Shown: positions 40,708 through 50,100 of the stretch, in pieces | Position numbering within the stretch: the stretch's first letter is position 1 | Layout: each line of letters begins with the position of its first letter | Assembly: GCA_934541105.1 (NCBI GenBank) | Contig: CAKTDA010000003.1 | Coordinates: forward strand, 186,001 to 250,000 | Source of the DNA: an uncultured Luteitalea sp. | Lineage (GTDB): Bacteria > Acidobacteriota > Vicinamibacteria > Vicinamibacterales > Vicinamibacteraceae | Direction of reading: 5' to 3' | DNA length: 64,000 nucleotides | The notes under the pieces: generated by a model | The model's input: only the letters and a program-made list of their open reading frames with translations | What the model was told of the DNA's origin: nothing | Databases searched by the model: none | Made by a program: the position numbers and the translations under genes

Positions 40708-42063
40708 GTGGAGTGTACGACCGTGCGGCAACACGAACACGCGACACACGGCAATCGGGTCATCGGTGCACCGCTGCGTCGCCGAACCGTCATCAAGGCC
40801 CTCATCGGCCTCGGCGGCCTGCTGCCGTTCGGGGCTGGCACGGCACGCGCAGGCGTCAGCGCGGTGGACGAGGACTTCCTCGAGGATCTCTCGCGGCGCA
40901 GCTTCCGGTACTTCGTCGATCACACGGGTGCGACGGGCATCGTGCGCGATCGGGCGCGCACGGAAGGCACGCGCTCGATGGCCAACGAGTCGGTCGGGAG
41001 TATCGCGGCGACGGGGTTCGGGCTGACGGCGATGTGCATCGGCGCCGAGCGCGGCTGGATTCGGCGTGTCGAGGCCCGGGAGCGTGTGTGGTGCACGCTC
41101 GACACGTTCGCGCATCGCCAGGCGCACGCCTACGGCTGGTTTCACCACTTCCTGAACATCCACACCGGCGAGCGCGCGTGGCACAGCGAGGTGTCGTCGA
41201 TCGACACGGCGCTGCTCGTGGCGGGCGTGCTGACGGCAAGGCAGGCATGGGCCGGCGACGCGGAAATCGAGGAGCTCGCCTCACGCATCGTCGATCGCGT
41301 GGACTATCGCTGGATGCTGGACGGGCACCCGACGCTGCTCTCGCACGGCTGGTATCCCGAGCAGGGATTCATCCCGTATCGCTGGGATCAGTACAGCGAG
41401 CTGATGATTCTCTACCTGCTGGGACTCGGCGCGTCGCGCGACCCGCTGCCGGCCGACTCGTGGCGCGCGTGGGAACGGCCGGCGCACGAGTACGCCGGCA
41501 TCGAGTACGTGGGCGGAATCCCGCCGCTCTTCACGCACCAGTACTCGCACGCGTGGGTGGATTTCCGCAGCTGGCGCGACCCGCTGACTCCGCACGACTG
41601 GCACGAGAACTCGGCGCGCGCGACGCGGGCGCACCGGCAGTTCTGCGTCGACCTGGCCGGCGAGTTCCCTGGCTCGTACGACGAGTCGATCTGGGGCATC
41701 ACGGCCTCGGACACGCGCGGCGGGTACCGGGCGTGGAGCGGACCGCCGCGGACGCCAGGCATCGACGGCACGGTGGTGCCGTGCGCGGCTGCCGGATCGC
41801 TGATGTTCACGCCCGACATCACGCTCGGCGCGCTGCACGCGATGAAGGAGCGGTTCGGCGACCGCATCTACGGGCGCTACGGGTTTGCCGACGCGTTCCA
41901 CCCGGCGAGCGGCTGGGTCAACCCCGACGTGATCGGCATCGACATCGGCATCACCCTGCTCGCGGCCGAGAACCTGCGATCGGGCCGCGTGTGGAACTGG
42001 TTCATGCGTAACCAGGAGGTCACGCGCGGCCTGGAGCGCGCCGGCCTCGCCCGCGTCGCCTGA
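40708..42063 (+). CDS. Tat-exported glycoamylase-domain protein (GH144-like)
   Basis: A 451-residue exported protein with a twin-arginine-like signal (LRRRTVIKALIGLGG at about residues 23-37). The mature part is an (alpha/alpha)6 glucoamylase-like domain of the family found in GH144 beta-1,2-glucanases and cyclic glucan synthases; marks are SFRYFVDHTGATG, GFGLTAMCIGAERGW, WDQYSELMILYLLGLG and VVPCAAAGSLMFTP. It would cleave beta-1,2-glucan outside the cytoplasm. GTG 40708 or GTG 40723 can be the start; the Tat motif is retained in both. The 122 bases upstream show no gene. Confidence 0.85.
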   Translation: MECTTVRQHEHATHGNRVIGAPLRRRTVIKALIGLGGLLPFGAGTARAGVSAVDEDFLEDLSRRSFRYFVDHTGATGIVRDRARTEGTRSMANESVGSIAATGFGLTAMCIGAERGWIRRVEARERVWCTLDTFAHRQAHAYGWFHHFLNIHTGERAWHSEVSSIDTALLVAGVLTARQAWAGDAEIEELASRIVDRVDYRWMLDGHPTLLSHGWYPEQGFIPYRWDQYSELMILYLLGLGASRDPLPADSWRAWERPAHEYAGIEYVGGIPPLFTHQYSHAWVDFRSWRDPLTPHDWHENSARATRAHRQFCVDLAGEFPGSYDESIWGITASDTRGGYRAWSGPPRTPGIDGTVVPCAAAGSLMFTPDITLGALHAMKERFGDRIYGRYGFADAFHPASGWVNPDVIGIDIGITLLAAENLRSGRVWNWFMRNQEVTRGLERAGLARVA

Positions 42064-42088
42064 CGCGCTCCCGCCGCCCACCGCCTCG

Positions 42089-43690
42089 CTACTTCGCGGC
42101 GAAGTCGACCGTGACCGTCATCTCCGTCGGCACGGGCTTGCCCTGCAGCACCGTCGGGGCGTACTTCCACTGCTCGACCGCCGCGATTGCTGCTGCCGAC
42201 AACGCGTCGTGCGGCGATGACTGGACCTGCAGATCGGTGATGAATCCGTCTACGCCTATGCGCGCATTCAGCACGACCGTGCCTCCGGTGCCTGCCTCAC
42301 GCAGCGCGTCCGGATAGATCGGCTTGACGTCCTTCACCTTCTTCGGCGGCTCGAGGCTGCCGGGGAACGGGTCCGTTCTGGGTGGGGCCTGGCGCACGAA
42401 CGGCTTGTCGGGTTCGACGACCGGCCCTCCCCAAATCGAGATCGACTCCCTGACGGTGCCGAGCGCGAGGGCGAAGTCACGCGTGATCGTCTCGCCCGGC
42501 GCCACGTCCACGCGCGCCGCGAAGGGCTTGAACCCCGGCGACCGGATCTCGGCACGGTACGCGCCGCCGGGCAGCGACACCGTGAAGTGGCCCTGCGCGT
42601 CGGTGACCGTCCTGACGGTCGACGGCCCGGTGAACGTCACGGTGATGTCGGCAAGCGGCGTGCCTCCACCTGGCAGCACGGTGCCGGTGACGAGGCCGTC
42701 GGCCTGTGCCTGTGCGCCGAGGCCGGCGACGGCGGCGGTGAACGCGAGCACGGCGGCAGCCGCGAAGGCTCGCGCGGACCGTGGTGCGTGGGAATGATCG
42801 AGCGTCGTGTCCAGCATGGCCGTGATCCTTCGTTCCAGGGACGACGTGTCAGCCATCGCGACTGCCGCGCTGGCCGCGCATGCCCGCCTGGATCGGGCGA
42901 CATCGAGCAGGGTGGAGGCATAGGCGCTTGCCTGCGCACCGCACGCGAGCACCGCGTCGTCGCAGGCCCGCTCGGCTTCGCGGCGCGCGCGACCGATGAC
43001 GTACGCCATCAGCGGGTGCCATGCGTACACCGCCCCGGCGGCTTCGAGCGCGAGGTGCCACGCCCAGTCGCCTCGCGCGACATGCGCGAGCTCGTGGGCG
43101 AGCACATGGTGCGCGCGGGCGTCCGGCCACGCGGGCGCATCGGCAGGCAGGAGGATCTGCGGACGCCGCAGGCCCCAGGTCACGATGGGCGCATCGTCTG
43201 CACCGATCCGGATGGCAACCGGCCGCCGTACGCCCATCTGCGCCGTCGTGCTCGCAAGCAACCGGTTCCAGCGCGCGTCGGCAAGCGGACGGCTGCCGCG
43301 TGCGAGCGCGCTGAGCCGCCGTACACCACGTGCCAGCCTGCCGAGCGCCACGGCACCGATCAGCACCCACGCACCGGCAACGACCTGCAGGGCCGAAGGC
43401 CTGAATCCGGATGTCGCCGATGCCGCAGGCCCCGGCACCGCGGCGGTCGAGGCCACGGTGACGATGCCTGGCGGGTCGGGCTCGACGGCGGGTGGCGCTC
43501 CGGCTTCCCAGAGGGGCACCCAGACCGGCGTGACGATCGTGAGCGCCGGCAGCGCCGCGGTGCCGAGCACCGTGGCGACGAGCAGCGCGTGCCGGAGTGC
43601 GGCCTGGCGGCGGCGGGCGAGTTCAGCGAGCGCGAGCCCTGCGAGGAGGACCAGCGTGGTCCTGAGCACCAGGATGCCGATGGCCGTCAT
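42089..43690 (-). CDS. M56 (BlaR1-like) peptidase with regulatory-like and TonB domains
   Basis: A 533-residue membrane protein. Four membrane segments at the N-terminus enclose a zinc peptidase domain with HVLAHELAHVARGDW (His199-Glu200-x-x-His203) and a later metal-ligand region EAERACDDAVLACG. After a fifth hydrophobic segment (about residues 305-325) come a carboxypeptidase regulatory-like beta domain (VTGTVLPGGGTPLADITV) and a C-terminal TonB domain (AVEQWKYAPTVLQGKPV). In BlaR1-type systems the peptidase cleaves the BlaI-like repressor encoded beside it. Here the beta-lactam sensor domain is replaced by a TonB module, so the signal must differ. Overlaps blaI-type gene by four bases. Confidence 0.88.
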   Translation of the reverse strand: MTAIGILVLRTTLVLLAGLALAELARRRQAALRHALLVATVLGTAALPALTIVTPVWVPLWEAGAPPAVEPDPPGIVTVASTAAVPGPAASATSGFRPSALQVVAGAWVLIGAVALGRLARGVRRLSALARGSRPLADARWNRLLASTTAQMGVRRPVAIRIGADDAPIVTWGLRRPQILLPADAPAWPDARAHHVLAHELAHVARGDWAWHLALEAAGAVYAWHPLMAYVIGRARREAERACDDAVLACGAQASAYASTLLDVARSRRACAASAAVAMADTSSLERRITAMLDTTLDHSHAPRSARAFAAAAVLAFTAAVAGLGAQAQADGLVTGTVLPGGGTPLADITVTFTGPSTVRTVTDAQGHFTVSLPGGAYRAEIRSPGFKPFAARVDVAPGETITRDFALALGTVRESISIWGGPVVEPDKPFVRQAPPRTDPFPGSLEPPKKVKDVKPIYPDALREAGTGGTVVLNARIGVDGFITDLQVQSSPHDALSAAAIAAVEQWKYAPTVLQGKPVPTEMTVTVDFAAK

Positions 43691-44076
43691 CGCCCGTCCT
43701 CCCGCGCCTTGTCCACGAGCTGCGCGATGCGATCGAGCTCTTCGTCGGACAGCGCCCTGCCGTCGCCGAGCAGCGCCGCCACCGCCTTCTCGGGCGACCC
43801 GTCGAAGAACGTGTCGAGCACATGGCGCAGTGCCGAGCGGCGGGCCGCATGCCGCGGCACGGCCGGGAGGTAGACGTAGCGCGTACCGTCCACCTCGTGC
43901 CTGACGTGGCCCTTCTGCTCGAGCACGCGAAGCTGCGTGCGTACGGTCGAGTAGCTGCGCTCGGCACCGAGGTCTTCCATGACCTCGGCGCCCGTCGCCC
44001 GCCCCCGTCGGTAGAGGATGTCGAGAATCTCGCGTTCGCGCCGCGCCAGGGCCTGCCGCCGGGTCCCGCTGCTCAT
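43687..44076 (-). CDS. BlaI/MecI family transcriptional repressor
   Basis: A 129-residue winged-helix repressor of the BlaI/MecI/CopY type. The DNA-binding domain (ILDILYRRGRATGAEVMEDL to VRTQLRVLEQKGHVRHE, broken over residues 18-58) is followed by a helical dimerisation tail. It should repress its own operon with the M56 gene and is inactivated by proteolysis in known systems. ATG 44076 is chosen because the sequence upstream is non-coding and AT-rich. The start codon is 80 bases from the next gene. Confidence 0.9.
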   Translation of the reverse strand: MSSGTRRQALARREREILDILYRRGRATGAEVMEDLGAERSYSTVRTQLRVLEQKGHVRHEVDGTRYVYLPAVPRHAARRSALRHVLDTFFDGSPEKAVAALLGDGRALSDEELDRIAQLVDKAREDGR

Positions 44077-44115
44077 GATGTTAGATAAATAGCACTGCGA
44101 GAAAAATAACACAAG
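44077..44115 (-). promoter_or_regulatory. AT-rich promoter/operator region of the BlaI operon
   Basis: This stretch is conspicuously AT-rich for the window (runs such as TTATTTTT and TATTTATCTAA on the minus strand). TTGTGT and TATTTA hexamers are 17 bases apart. It is the natural place for promoter and BlaI-type operator, though the classic TACA/TGTA operator is not exact. Confidence 0.45.
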
Positions 44116-44156
44116 GGGACCGGCGCGCTGCCGACGGAACGAGCGCGGTACCCCCG

Positions 44157-45686
44157 TTACCGTTGGGGAACGGGTTGCTCGTTCTGCGCGGGCTCGCCCG
44201 CCGTCGCGCCGAGCGTGATCGTGGCGCCCGACGACGACTGCAGCGCCTCGGCGCCCTGCGGCGTGACGAGGGTCTGCCAGGCGTAGACCGACCGCAGCCG
44301 CGGCAGGCCGCCCAGCGTCGCGATGCCGGCGTCGGTGACGTCGGTCGCGTAGACGTTGATGGTCTCGAGACGCGCGAGCGTGCCGAGTGACCGGAGCGTC
44401 CTGTCGGTGATTGCCGTGCGGTCGAGCGAGAGCTTCCAGAGGTTCGTGAGCGTCGGCAGCAGCGTCGAGAGGCCGTCGTCGCCGACGGCCGTGCCGCCGA
44501 GATCGAGCCATGCGATCTGGGGGGCGAGCGGCGCGAGCAGCGCCAGGTCGGCGTCCGAGAAGCCGCGTGCGGCCGGCGGGGCCTGGACGAGCAGCAGCGA
44601 GGTCTCGGCGCGCAGCGGCTCGACGCGCAGTCCCTTCGCGATCGCGGCGTCGATGGCGCGGGCGTCGGCGGCGGCGACCCGCACCGAGAGGATGGCCGGC
44701 GCGTCGAAGTCCACGGGGCCGATGGCATCCACGACCGCGGGTTCGAGTTCGGGGCTCACGCGCGCGTCCGCGAGCGACTGATCGAACGACGCGCCCTTGT
44801 CGATCCACCACCGCAGCAGCGCCACCTGGGCATGCGACGGCGGGGCATGTCCCCGCGGCGGCATCACCTTCGAGTCGGAGGCAGGCAGGAACAGGCGCCG
44901 CACGATCTCGCTGCGTGCGGCGTCGCCGGCCACGAGCACGGGACCCGATTCGCCGCCCTTCCGGATCGCGTCGGGCGAATCGAGCCGGAGGCCGCCGGAC
45001 TGCTTCGCCGGGCCGTGGCACTGGACGCACCGCGCATCGAGCGCCGGGGCGACGAGCGTGGCAAACACCGGGGTCGCGTCGAGATCCACGGGACCGGCCG
45101 GCTCCGATGCCGTGGCCCGCGTGAAGAACGGCAGCCGCGGCATGTGCTCGGTGAGGTAGGTCTCGCCGTGCGTGAGCGAACCACCGAAGTGCCCGGTGAC
45201 GCCGAGCAGCACGAGCGCCGCCGCGAACGACCAGCCGAACAACAGCCGCGGGAGCCGTCCGGGCGACGTCGCGCGCAGCCATGCGGCGGCTGCGGCGACC
45301 GAGGCGGCAACCGCGAGCAGGATGCCGGACGCCTGGTGCCGCCCGACGAGCCCGGCCTCGTAGGCGTCGCTTCCCGACAGCAGCATGCCGGTGACGACGG
45401 CGGCGACGGTTGCGAGGGCTGCGGCGGTGAGCAGCGGCGGCAGCAGGCGCGCCGCGGCGGCGTGGCGCGCCGTGCGCGCCAGCAGTTCGACGATCGCCGT
45501 CAGCAGAAGGAAGCCGATCGGCAGGTGGACGACGAGCGGGTGGAAGCGGCCGATCAACGCCTGCAGGTCGACGCCGCTGCGCAGCACGCCCGCCGCGGTG
45601 GCGACGAGCGCCACGACGACGAGTGCGATCTCCCCGATGGCGATCCAGCGGCCGCGCGGAAATCCCGTGAACACGAACTTACGCAA
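44157..45686 (-). CDS. DUF2231 membrane protein with c-type haem and leucine-rich-like repeats
   Basis: A 509-residue protein with four membrane segments at residues 15-165 (DUF2231-like; FHPLVVHLPIGFLLL), then a planctomycete-type cytochrome c domain with Cys220-x-x-Cys223-His224 (CVQCHGP) and KVMPPRGHAPPS, and a C-terminal leucine-rich-like region (residues 370-490, repeats with LWKLSLDRTAITD and IATLGGLPRLRSV). A membrane-bound electron-transfer role is likely. The start is uncertain: TTG 45686 overlaps the DUF1501 stop, GTG 45674 is the alternative. It probably shares an operon with the DUF1501 and DUF1553 genes. Confidence 0.82.
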   Translation of the reverse strand: MRKFVFTGFPRGRWIAIGEIALVVVALVATAAGVLRSGVDLQALIGRFHPLVVHLPIGFLLLTAIVELLARTARHAAAARLLPPLLTAAALATVAAVVTGMLLSGSDAYEAGLVGRHQASGILLAVAASVAAAAAWLRATSPGRLPRLLFGWSFAAALVLLGVTGHFGGSLTHGETYLTEHMPRLPFFTRATASEPAGPVDLDATPVFATLVAPALDARCVQCHGPAKQSGGLRLDSPDAIRKGGESGPVLVAGDAARSEIVRRLFLPASDSKVMPPRGHAPPSHAQVALLRWWIDKGASFDQSLADARVSPELEPAVVDAIGPVDFDAPAILSVRVAAADARAIDAAIAKGLRVEPLRAETSLLLVQAPPAARGFSDADLALLAPLAPQIAWLDLGGTAVGDDGLSTLLPTLTNLWKLSLDRTAITDRTLRSLGTLARLETINVYATDVTDAGIATLGGLPRLRSVYAWQTLVTPQGAEALQSSSGATITLGATAGEPAQNEQPVPQR

Positions 45687-47163
45687 GGAGTGCCCGGACG
45701 ACGTGGCCCTCGACGTCGGTGAGGCGATACCGACGTCCCTGGTGCTTGAAGGTCAGGCGCTCGTGGTCGATGCCGAGCAGGTGGAGCAGCGTTGCCTGGA
45801 AGTCGTGGACGTGCACCGGATCGCGCACGACGTTGTACCCGAACTCGTCGGTCTCGCCGTGCGTGATGCCGCCCTTCACGCCGCCGCCAGCCATCCAGAT
45901 CGTGAACGACCGCGGATGGTGATCCCGCCCGTAGTTGTCCACCGTCAGCTTGCCCTGCGAGTAGTTGGTGCGGCCGAACTCGCCGCCCCAGATCACGAGC
46001 GTGTCCTCGAGCAGGCCGCGCTGCTCGAGGTCGCGGACCAGCGCCGCCGACGGCTGGTCCACGGACTCGGTCATGATGCGGATGTCCTTGGGCAGGTTGC
46101 CGTGCTGGTCCCAGCCCTGGTGATAGAGCTGGATGAACCGCACGTCGCGCTCCGCGAGGCGTCGCGCGAGCAGGCAGTTTGCCGCGAACGTGCCCGGCGT
46201 CCGCACCTCGGGACCGTACATGTCGATCACCGAGTCGGGCTCCGACGAGAGGTCCATCACCTCGGGCACCGACGTCTGCATCCGGTACGCCATCTCGTAC
46301 TGCGCGATGCGCGCATCGATCTCCGGGTCGAGCACCCGCGCGTGCTGTTCCTGCTCGAGCGTGCGCAGCGTGTCGAGCATGTGCCGCCGCGTCTCGGCGC
46401 TGAGCCCGTCGGGATCCCCGAGGTAGAGCACGGCGTCCTTGCCGCGCCGGAACTGCACCCCCTGGTGCTGCGACGGCAGGAAGCCGCTGCCCCAGAGCCG
46501 CGAATACAGCGGCTGGTCGCCCCCCCGGGCCCGCGAGAGCAGCACGATGAACGCCGGCAGGTTGGCGTTGTCGGACCCGAGCCCGTAGGAGAGCCACGAT
46601 CCCATCGAGGGCCGGCCCGCCTGCTGCGCACCCGTCTGCACGAACGTCACCGCCGGGTCGTGGTTGATGGCCTCGGTGTGCATCGACTTCACGATGCAGA
46701 GCTTGTCGGCAATCGAGGCTGTGTGCGGCAGCAGTTCGCTGATGTTGGCGCCGCTCTGCCCGTGGCGCGCGAAGTCGAAGTGCGACCCCGCGAGCGGGAA
46801 CTGCTTCTGGTGCGCGGTCATGCCGGTCAGGCGCTGGCCCATGCGCACCGAGGCCGGCAGGTCCTGCCCGTTCATCGTCCGCAGCAGCGGCTTCTCGTCG
46901 AACAGGTCGAGCTGCGAGGGCCCGCCGCTCTGGAACAGGTAGATCACGCGCTTGGCGCGCGGCACGACGTGCGTGGCCTGGAGCAGCGCGCCATCGGCCG
47001 GTGTGGCCGCGGCGGCGGCCGCCGCCGCCGGCTGCGGCTGCCTCCCGAAGAGGCGGGCCGGATCGAGCAGCGATCCGAGTGCGACCGAACCGATGCCGAG
47101 GCTCGTCGCCGACAGGAAGTGCCGGCGCGTGGCGTTGAACTTGAGATCCTGGAGCGCCTTCAT
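45679..47163 (-). CDS. DUF1501 family Tat-exported protein
   Basis: A 494-residue protein of the DUF1501 family (alkaline phosphatase/sulfatase-like fold, function unknown). The twin-arginine signal is FNATRRHFLSATSLG at residues 9-23. Family marks are IYLFQSGGPSQLDLFD, KSMHTEAINHDPAVTF, IQLYHQGWDQHGNLP and VIWGGEFGRTNYSQG. It always co-occurs with DUF1553/DUF1549 proteins in Planctomycetes, Verrucomicrobia and Acidobacteria, as here, and the ATG overlaps the stop of that gene. The pair is presumed to act together in the periplasm, perhaps on complex glycans. Confidence 0.9.
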   Translation of the reverse strand: MKALQDLKFNATRRHFLSATSLGIGSVALGSLLDPARLFGRQPQPAAAAAAAATPADGALLQATHVVPRAKRVIYLFQSGGPSQLDLFDEKPLLRTMNGQDLPASVRMGQRLTGMTAHQKQFPLAGSHFDFARHGQSGANISELLPHTASIADKLCIVKSMHTEAINHDPAVTFVQTGAQQAGRPSMGSWLSYGLGSDNANLPAFIVLLSRARGGDQPLYSRLWGSGFLPSQHQGVQFRRGKDAVLYLGDPDGLSAETRRHMLDTLRTLEQEQHARVLDPEIDARIAQYEMAYRMQTSVPEVMDLSSEPDSVIDMYGPEVRTPGTFAANCLLARRLAERDVRFIQLYHQGWDQHGNLPKDIRIMTESVDQPSAALVRDLEQRGLLEDTLVIWGGEFGRTNYSQGKLTVDNYGRDHHPRSFTIWMAGGGVKGGITHGETDEFGYNVVRDPVHVHDFQATLLHLLGIDHERLTFKHQGRRYRLTDVEGHVVRALLA

Positions 47164-50100
47164 CGCTTGTTGACCGCCTGGTCGGTGTTCATGATCGTGC
47201 TCGCGACGACCGTCCACGTCGCGACGTCCACGGCCGGGAGCGCACGCGCGGGCGGCGTGTCGCCAGTACGGGCAAGGGCACGCGCTGCCGCTGGCCGTTC
47301 CGCGAACGACGCGTGCTCGGCGTCGTGGAGCTCGCGCAGCGCCTTCACTTCGGACCCAGTCGGCGTGCGGCTCGTGACGAGCCGATAGGCCATGGTGATC
47401 CGCGCGTCCGGCGTCGGGCCGGCCTCGCGCAGCACCCGCTCGGCGAGCACCCGCGCGGCCTCGACGTACTGCACGTCGTTGAGCAGCACGAGCGCCTGCA
47501 GCGGCGTGCTCGTCCGCTGCCGCCGCACGGTGCAGAGCAGGCGTTCGGCCGCGTCGAAGCTGATGGCCGACGGCGGGGGCGTGGTGCGCTTCCACACCGT
47601 GTACACGCTGCGGCGATACAGGTCGTTCCCCGTGCCCTGCGTGTACGACGTCGCGTTGCGCGTCGCCAGTTCCTCCCAGAGGCCGGCCGGCTGATACGGG
47701 TAGACGCTCGGGCCGCCGATCGTCCGCACGAGCAGCCCGCTCGCCGCGAGCGCGTTGTCGCGGATCTGCTCGGCGGAGAACCGGTATGCCGGGCCGCGGG
47801 CAAGCCTGACGTTGGCCGGGTCCGTCTCGAGGGCCGCCATCGTCGCCGCCGAGTCCTGACGGTAGGTTGCCGACGTGACGATCTGCCGGAGCAGGGCCTT
47901 CGTGTTCCAGCCGCCCTCGCGGAACGTCACGGCGAGGTAATCGAGCAGTTCGGGGTGCGAGGGCAGCTTGCCCTGGTTGCCGAAGTCCTCTGGCGTGGCG
48001 ACGATGCCGGTGCCGAACATCAGGCCCCAGTAGCGGTTGACGATGACGCGCGTGGTGAGGGGATGCTCGGGCGAAGTCAGCCAGCGGGCCAGGCCGAGAC
48101 GGTTGCGCGGCAGCGCAGGGTCCATTGGCGGCAGCACGTCCGGCGTGCCGGGCTCGACCTTCGTCGTCGGCGAATCGTAGGCACCACGCGCGAGGATGAA
48201 GGTCGGGCGGCGCCGATCGTCGGGGAGTTCGCCCATCACCATCACCTGCGGCAGCGCCGTGATGATTGCGTTCTCCTTGCCGCGCAGCACCTGCAGCGCG
48301 CGCCGGTCCGCCTCGCCGAGCTTCGCCACGCGACGCACCCAGTGATCCGCAAGCGCTTCGCGCGAGAGTGGCGCCGCGAGCCCTGCGGGCGAGCTCGTCG
48401 CCGCCGTACTCGTCAGGCGGTCGGGATTGGCGAGCGTCGCCACCTCGAGCGCCGTCAACTGGTCGGGAAACACGTAGAACTCGTCGAGCGAGACATCCGA
48501 CAGCGTCTCGTCGCCGCGGCGGCCGAGCCGCAGCGACGGCGTGGTGCCGTGATTGCCCGTCGGCTCCTCGATGATGCTGCGCTGCAGCTTGTCGTTGAGC
48601 ACGCGGATGGCCGCGGGCCGTCCGTCGACGAACAGGCGGAGCCCGGCCACGCGGCTCGACCCGTCGTAGGTCACGGCGACGTGATGCCATTGGCCGAGCG
48701 GGAGCGGATGGGTGGACTCGAAGTCGATCGAGTTGTCGGGGGCGACGTGGTGGATGCCGACGTGCAGCGTGCCGTCGGGCCGCAGCATCAGTTCGTAGCC
48801 GCGGTGGCCGTTCATCACGGCGCCCGACCGGGTCATGATCGGGCCGCCGACGCCGTCCTTGTCGCGCCGCACCCACAGCGCGTAGGAGAACGGGTCGTTC
48901 CGCTCGAAGAACGCGAACCGCTGCTCGCGTCCGCCGAGGTCGATGTGCATGTCGCCCACGAGCTGCTGGGCCTTGCCGACCCGGCCGTCCACGGTCACCG
49001 GCACGCGCGCCGTCTTCTTCTTCTGTTCGTCCTCGCTGCCGACGGTCCCCTTGCGGCGCGATGTCGCGCGGTTCTCGAACGCGTACGCCTTCATGGTGTC
49101 GAGGGGCAGGTGCACGATGGCCCTCGGCAGCGGCACGTCGGCCGCATCGCCAGCGTTCATCGTCGCGAGCCACGCCTCGAACTCCGGCCCCGCGGCGAGC
49201 GTCTCGACGCGCGTCGCCTCCTCGAGCGGTGCCATCTGCGCGCGAAGTCCGGCAAGCTGCGCGTCGGCCTCGGGGTTGGAGACCGTCTCGGTCGGGCTCG
49301 GCACGCCCGAGTACGGGATCTGCCCGGCCTCGTTCACGTTGTTGAAGAACGCGAACAGCTTGAAGTAGTCGGCCTGCATGATCGGGTCGTACTTGTGGTC
49401 GTGGCAGCGGGCGCAGTCCACCGTCAGGCCGAGGAACGTGGCTCCGAAGGTGTTCACGCGATCGGCGACGTACTCGGTGCGGTACTCCTCGGGAACGATG
49501 CCGCCTTCCTGGCTCTGCATGTGGTTGCGGTTGAACGCCGTCGCCAGGCGTTGCTCGTGCGACGGCTGCGGGAGCAGGTCGCCCGCGAGCTGCCAGGCGA
49601 TGAACCTGTCGTAGGGCAGGTTGTCGTTGAACGCGCCAATCACCCAGTCGCGCCACGGCGACATGTCGCGCATCCCGTCGTCCTGATAGCCGTGCGAGTC
49701 GGCGTAGCGCGCCAGGTCGAGCCAGTTGGCCGCCATGCGCTCGCCGAAGGCCGGGGAGGCGAGCAGCCGATCGACGACGCGTTCGTACGCATCGGGCGAT
49801 CGGTCCGCGAGGAACGCGTCGATCTCGGGAAGCGTCGGCGGCAGGCCCGTGAGGTCCATCGACACGCGGCGGATCAGCGTTTCGCGCGAGGCGTCCTTCG
49901 CAGGCGTGAGCCCGGTGCCGCGCAGGCCGGCGCGCACGAATGCGTCGATGGGGTTCCGGACCTCGCCGATGTCGCGGCCGGTCGGCACCTCCGGCTTCTC
50001 GGGCGCGAGAAAGGCCCAGTGGGGCGTCCAGGTGGCGCCCTGCTCGATCCAGCGGACGAGCGTGGCCTTCTCGAGGTCGTCGAGCGTCAGGTGCGACGAC

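Noticed and set aside
43687..45282. N-terminal extension of the BlaI frame to 531 codons
   Set aside because: Overlaps the cytochrome gene in another phase; BlaI proteins are about 120-130 residues and the region before 44076 is an AT-rich promoter.
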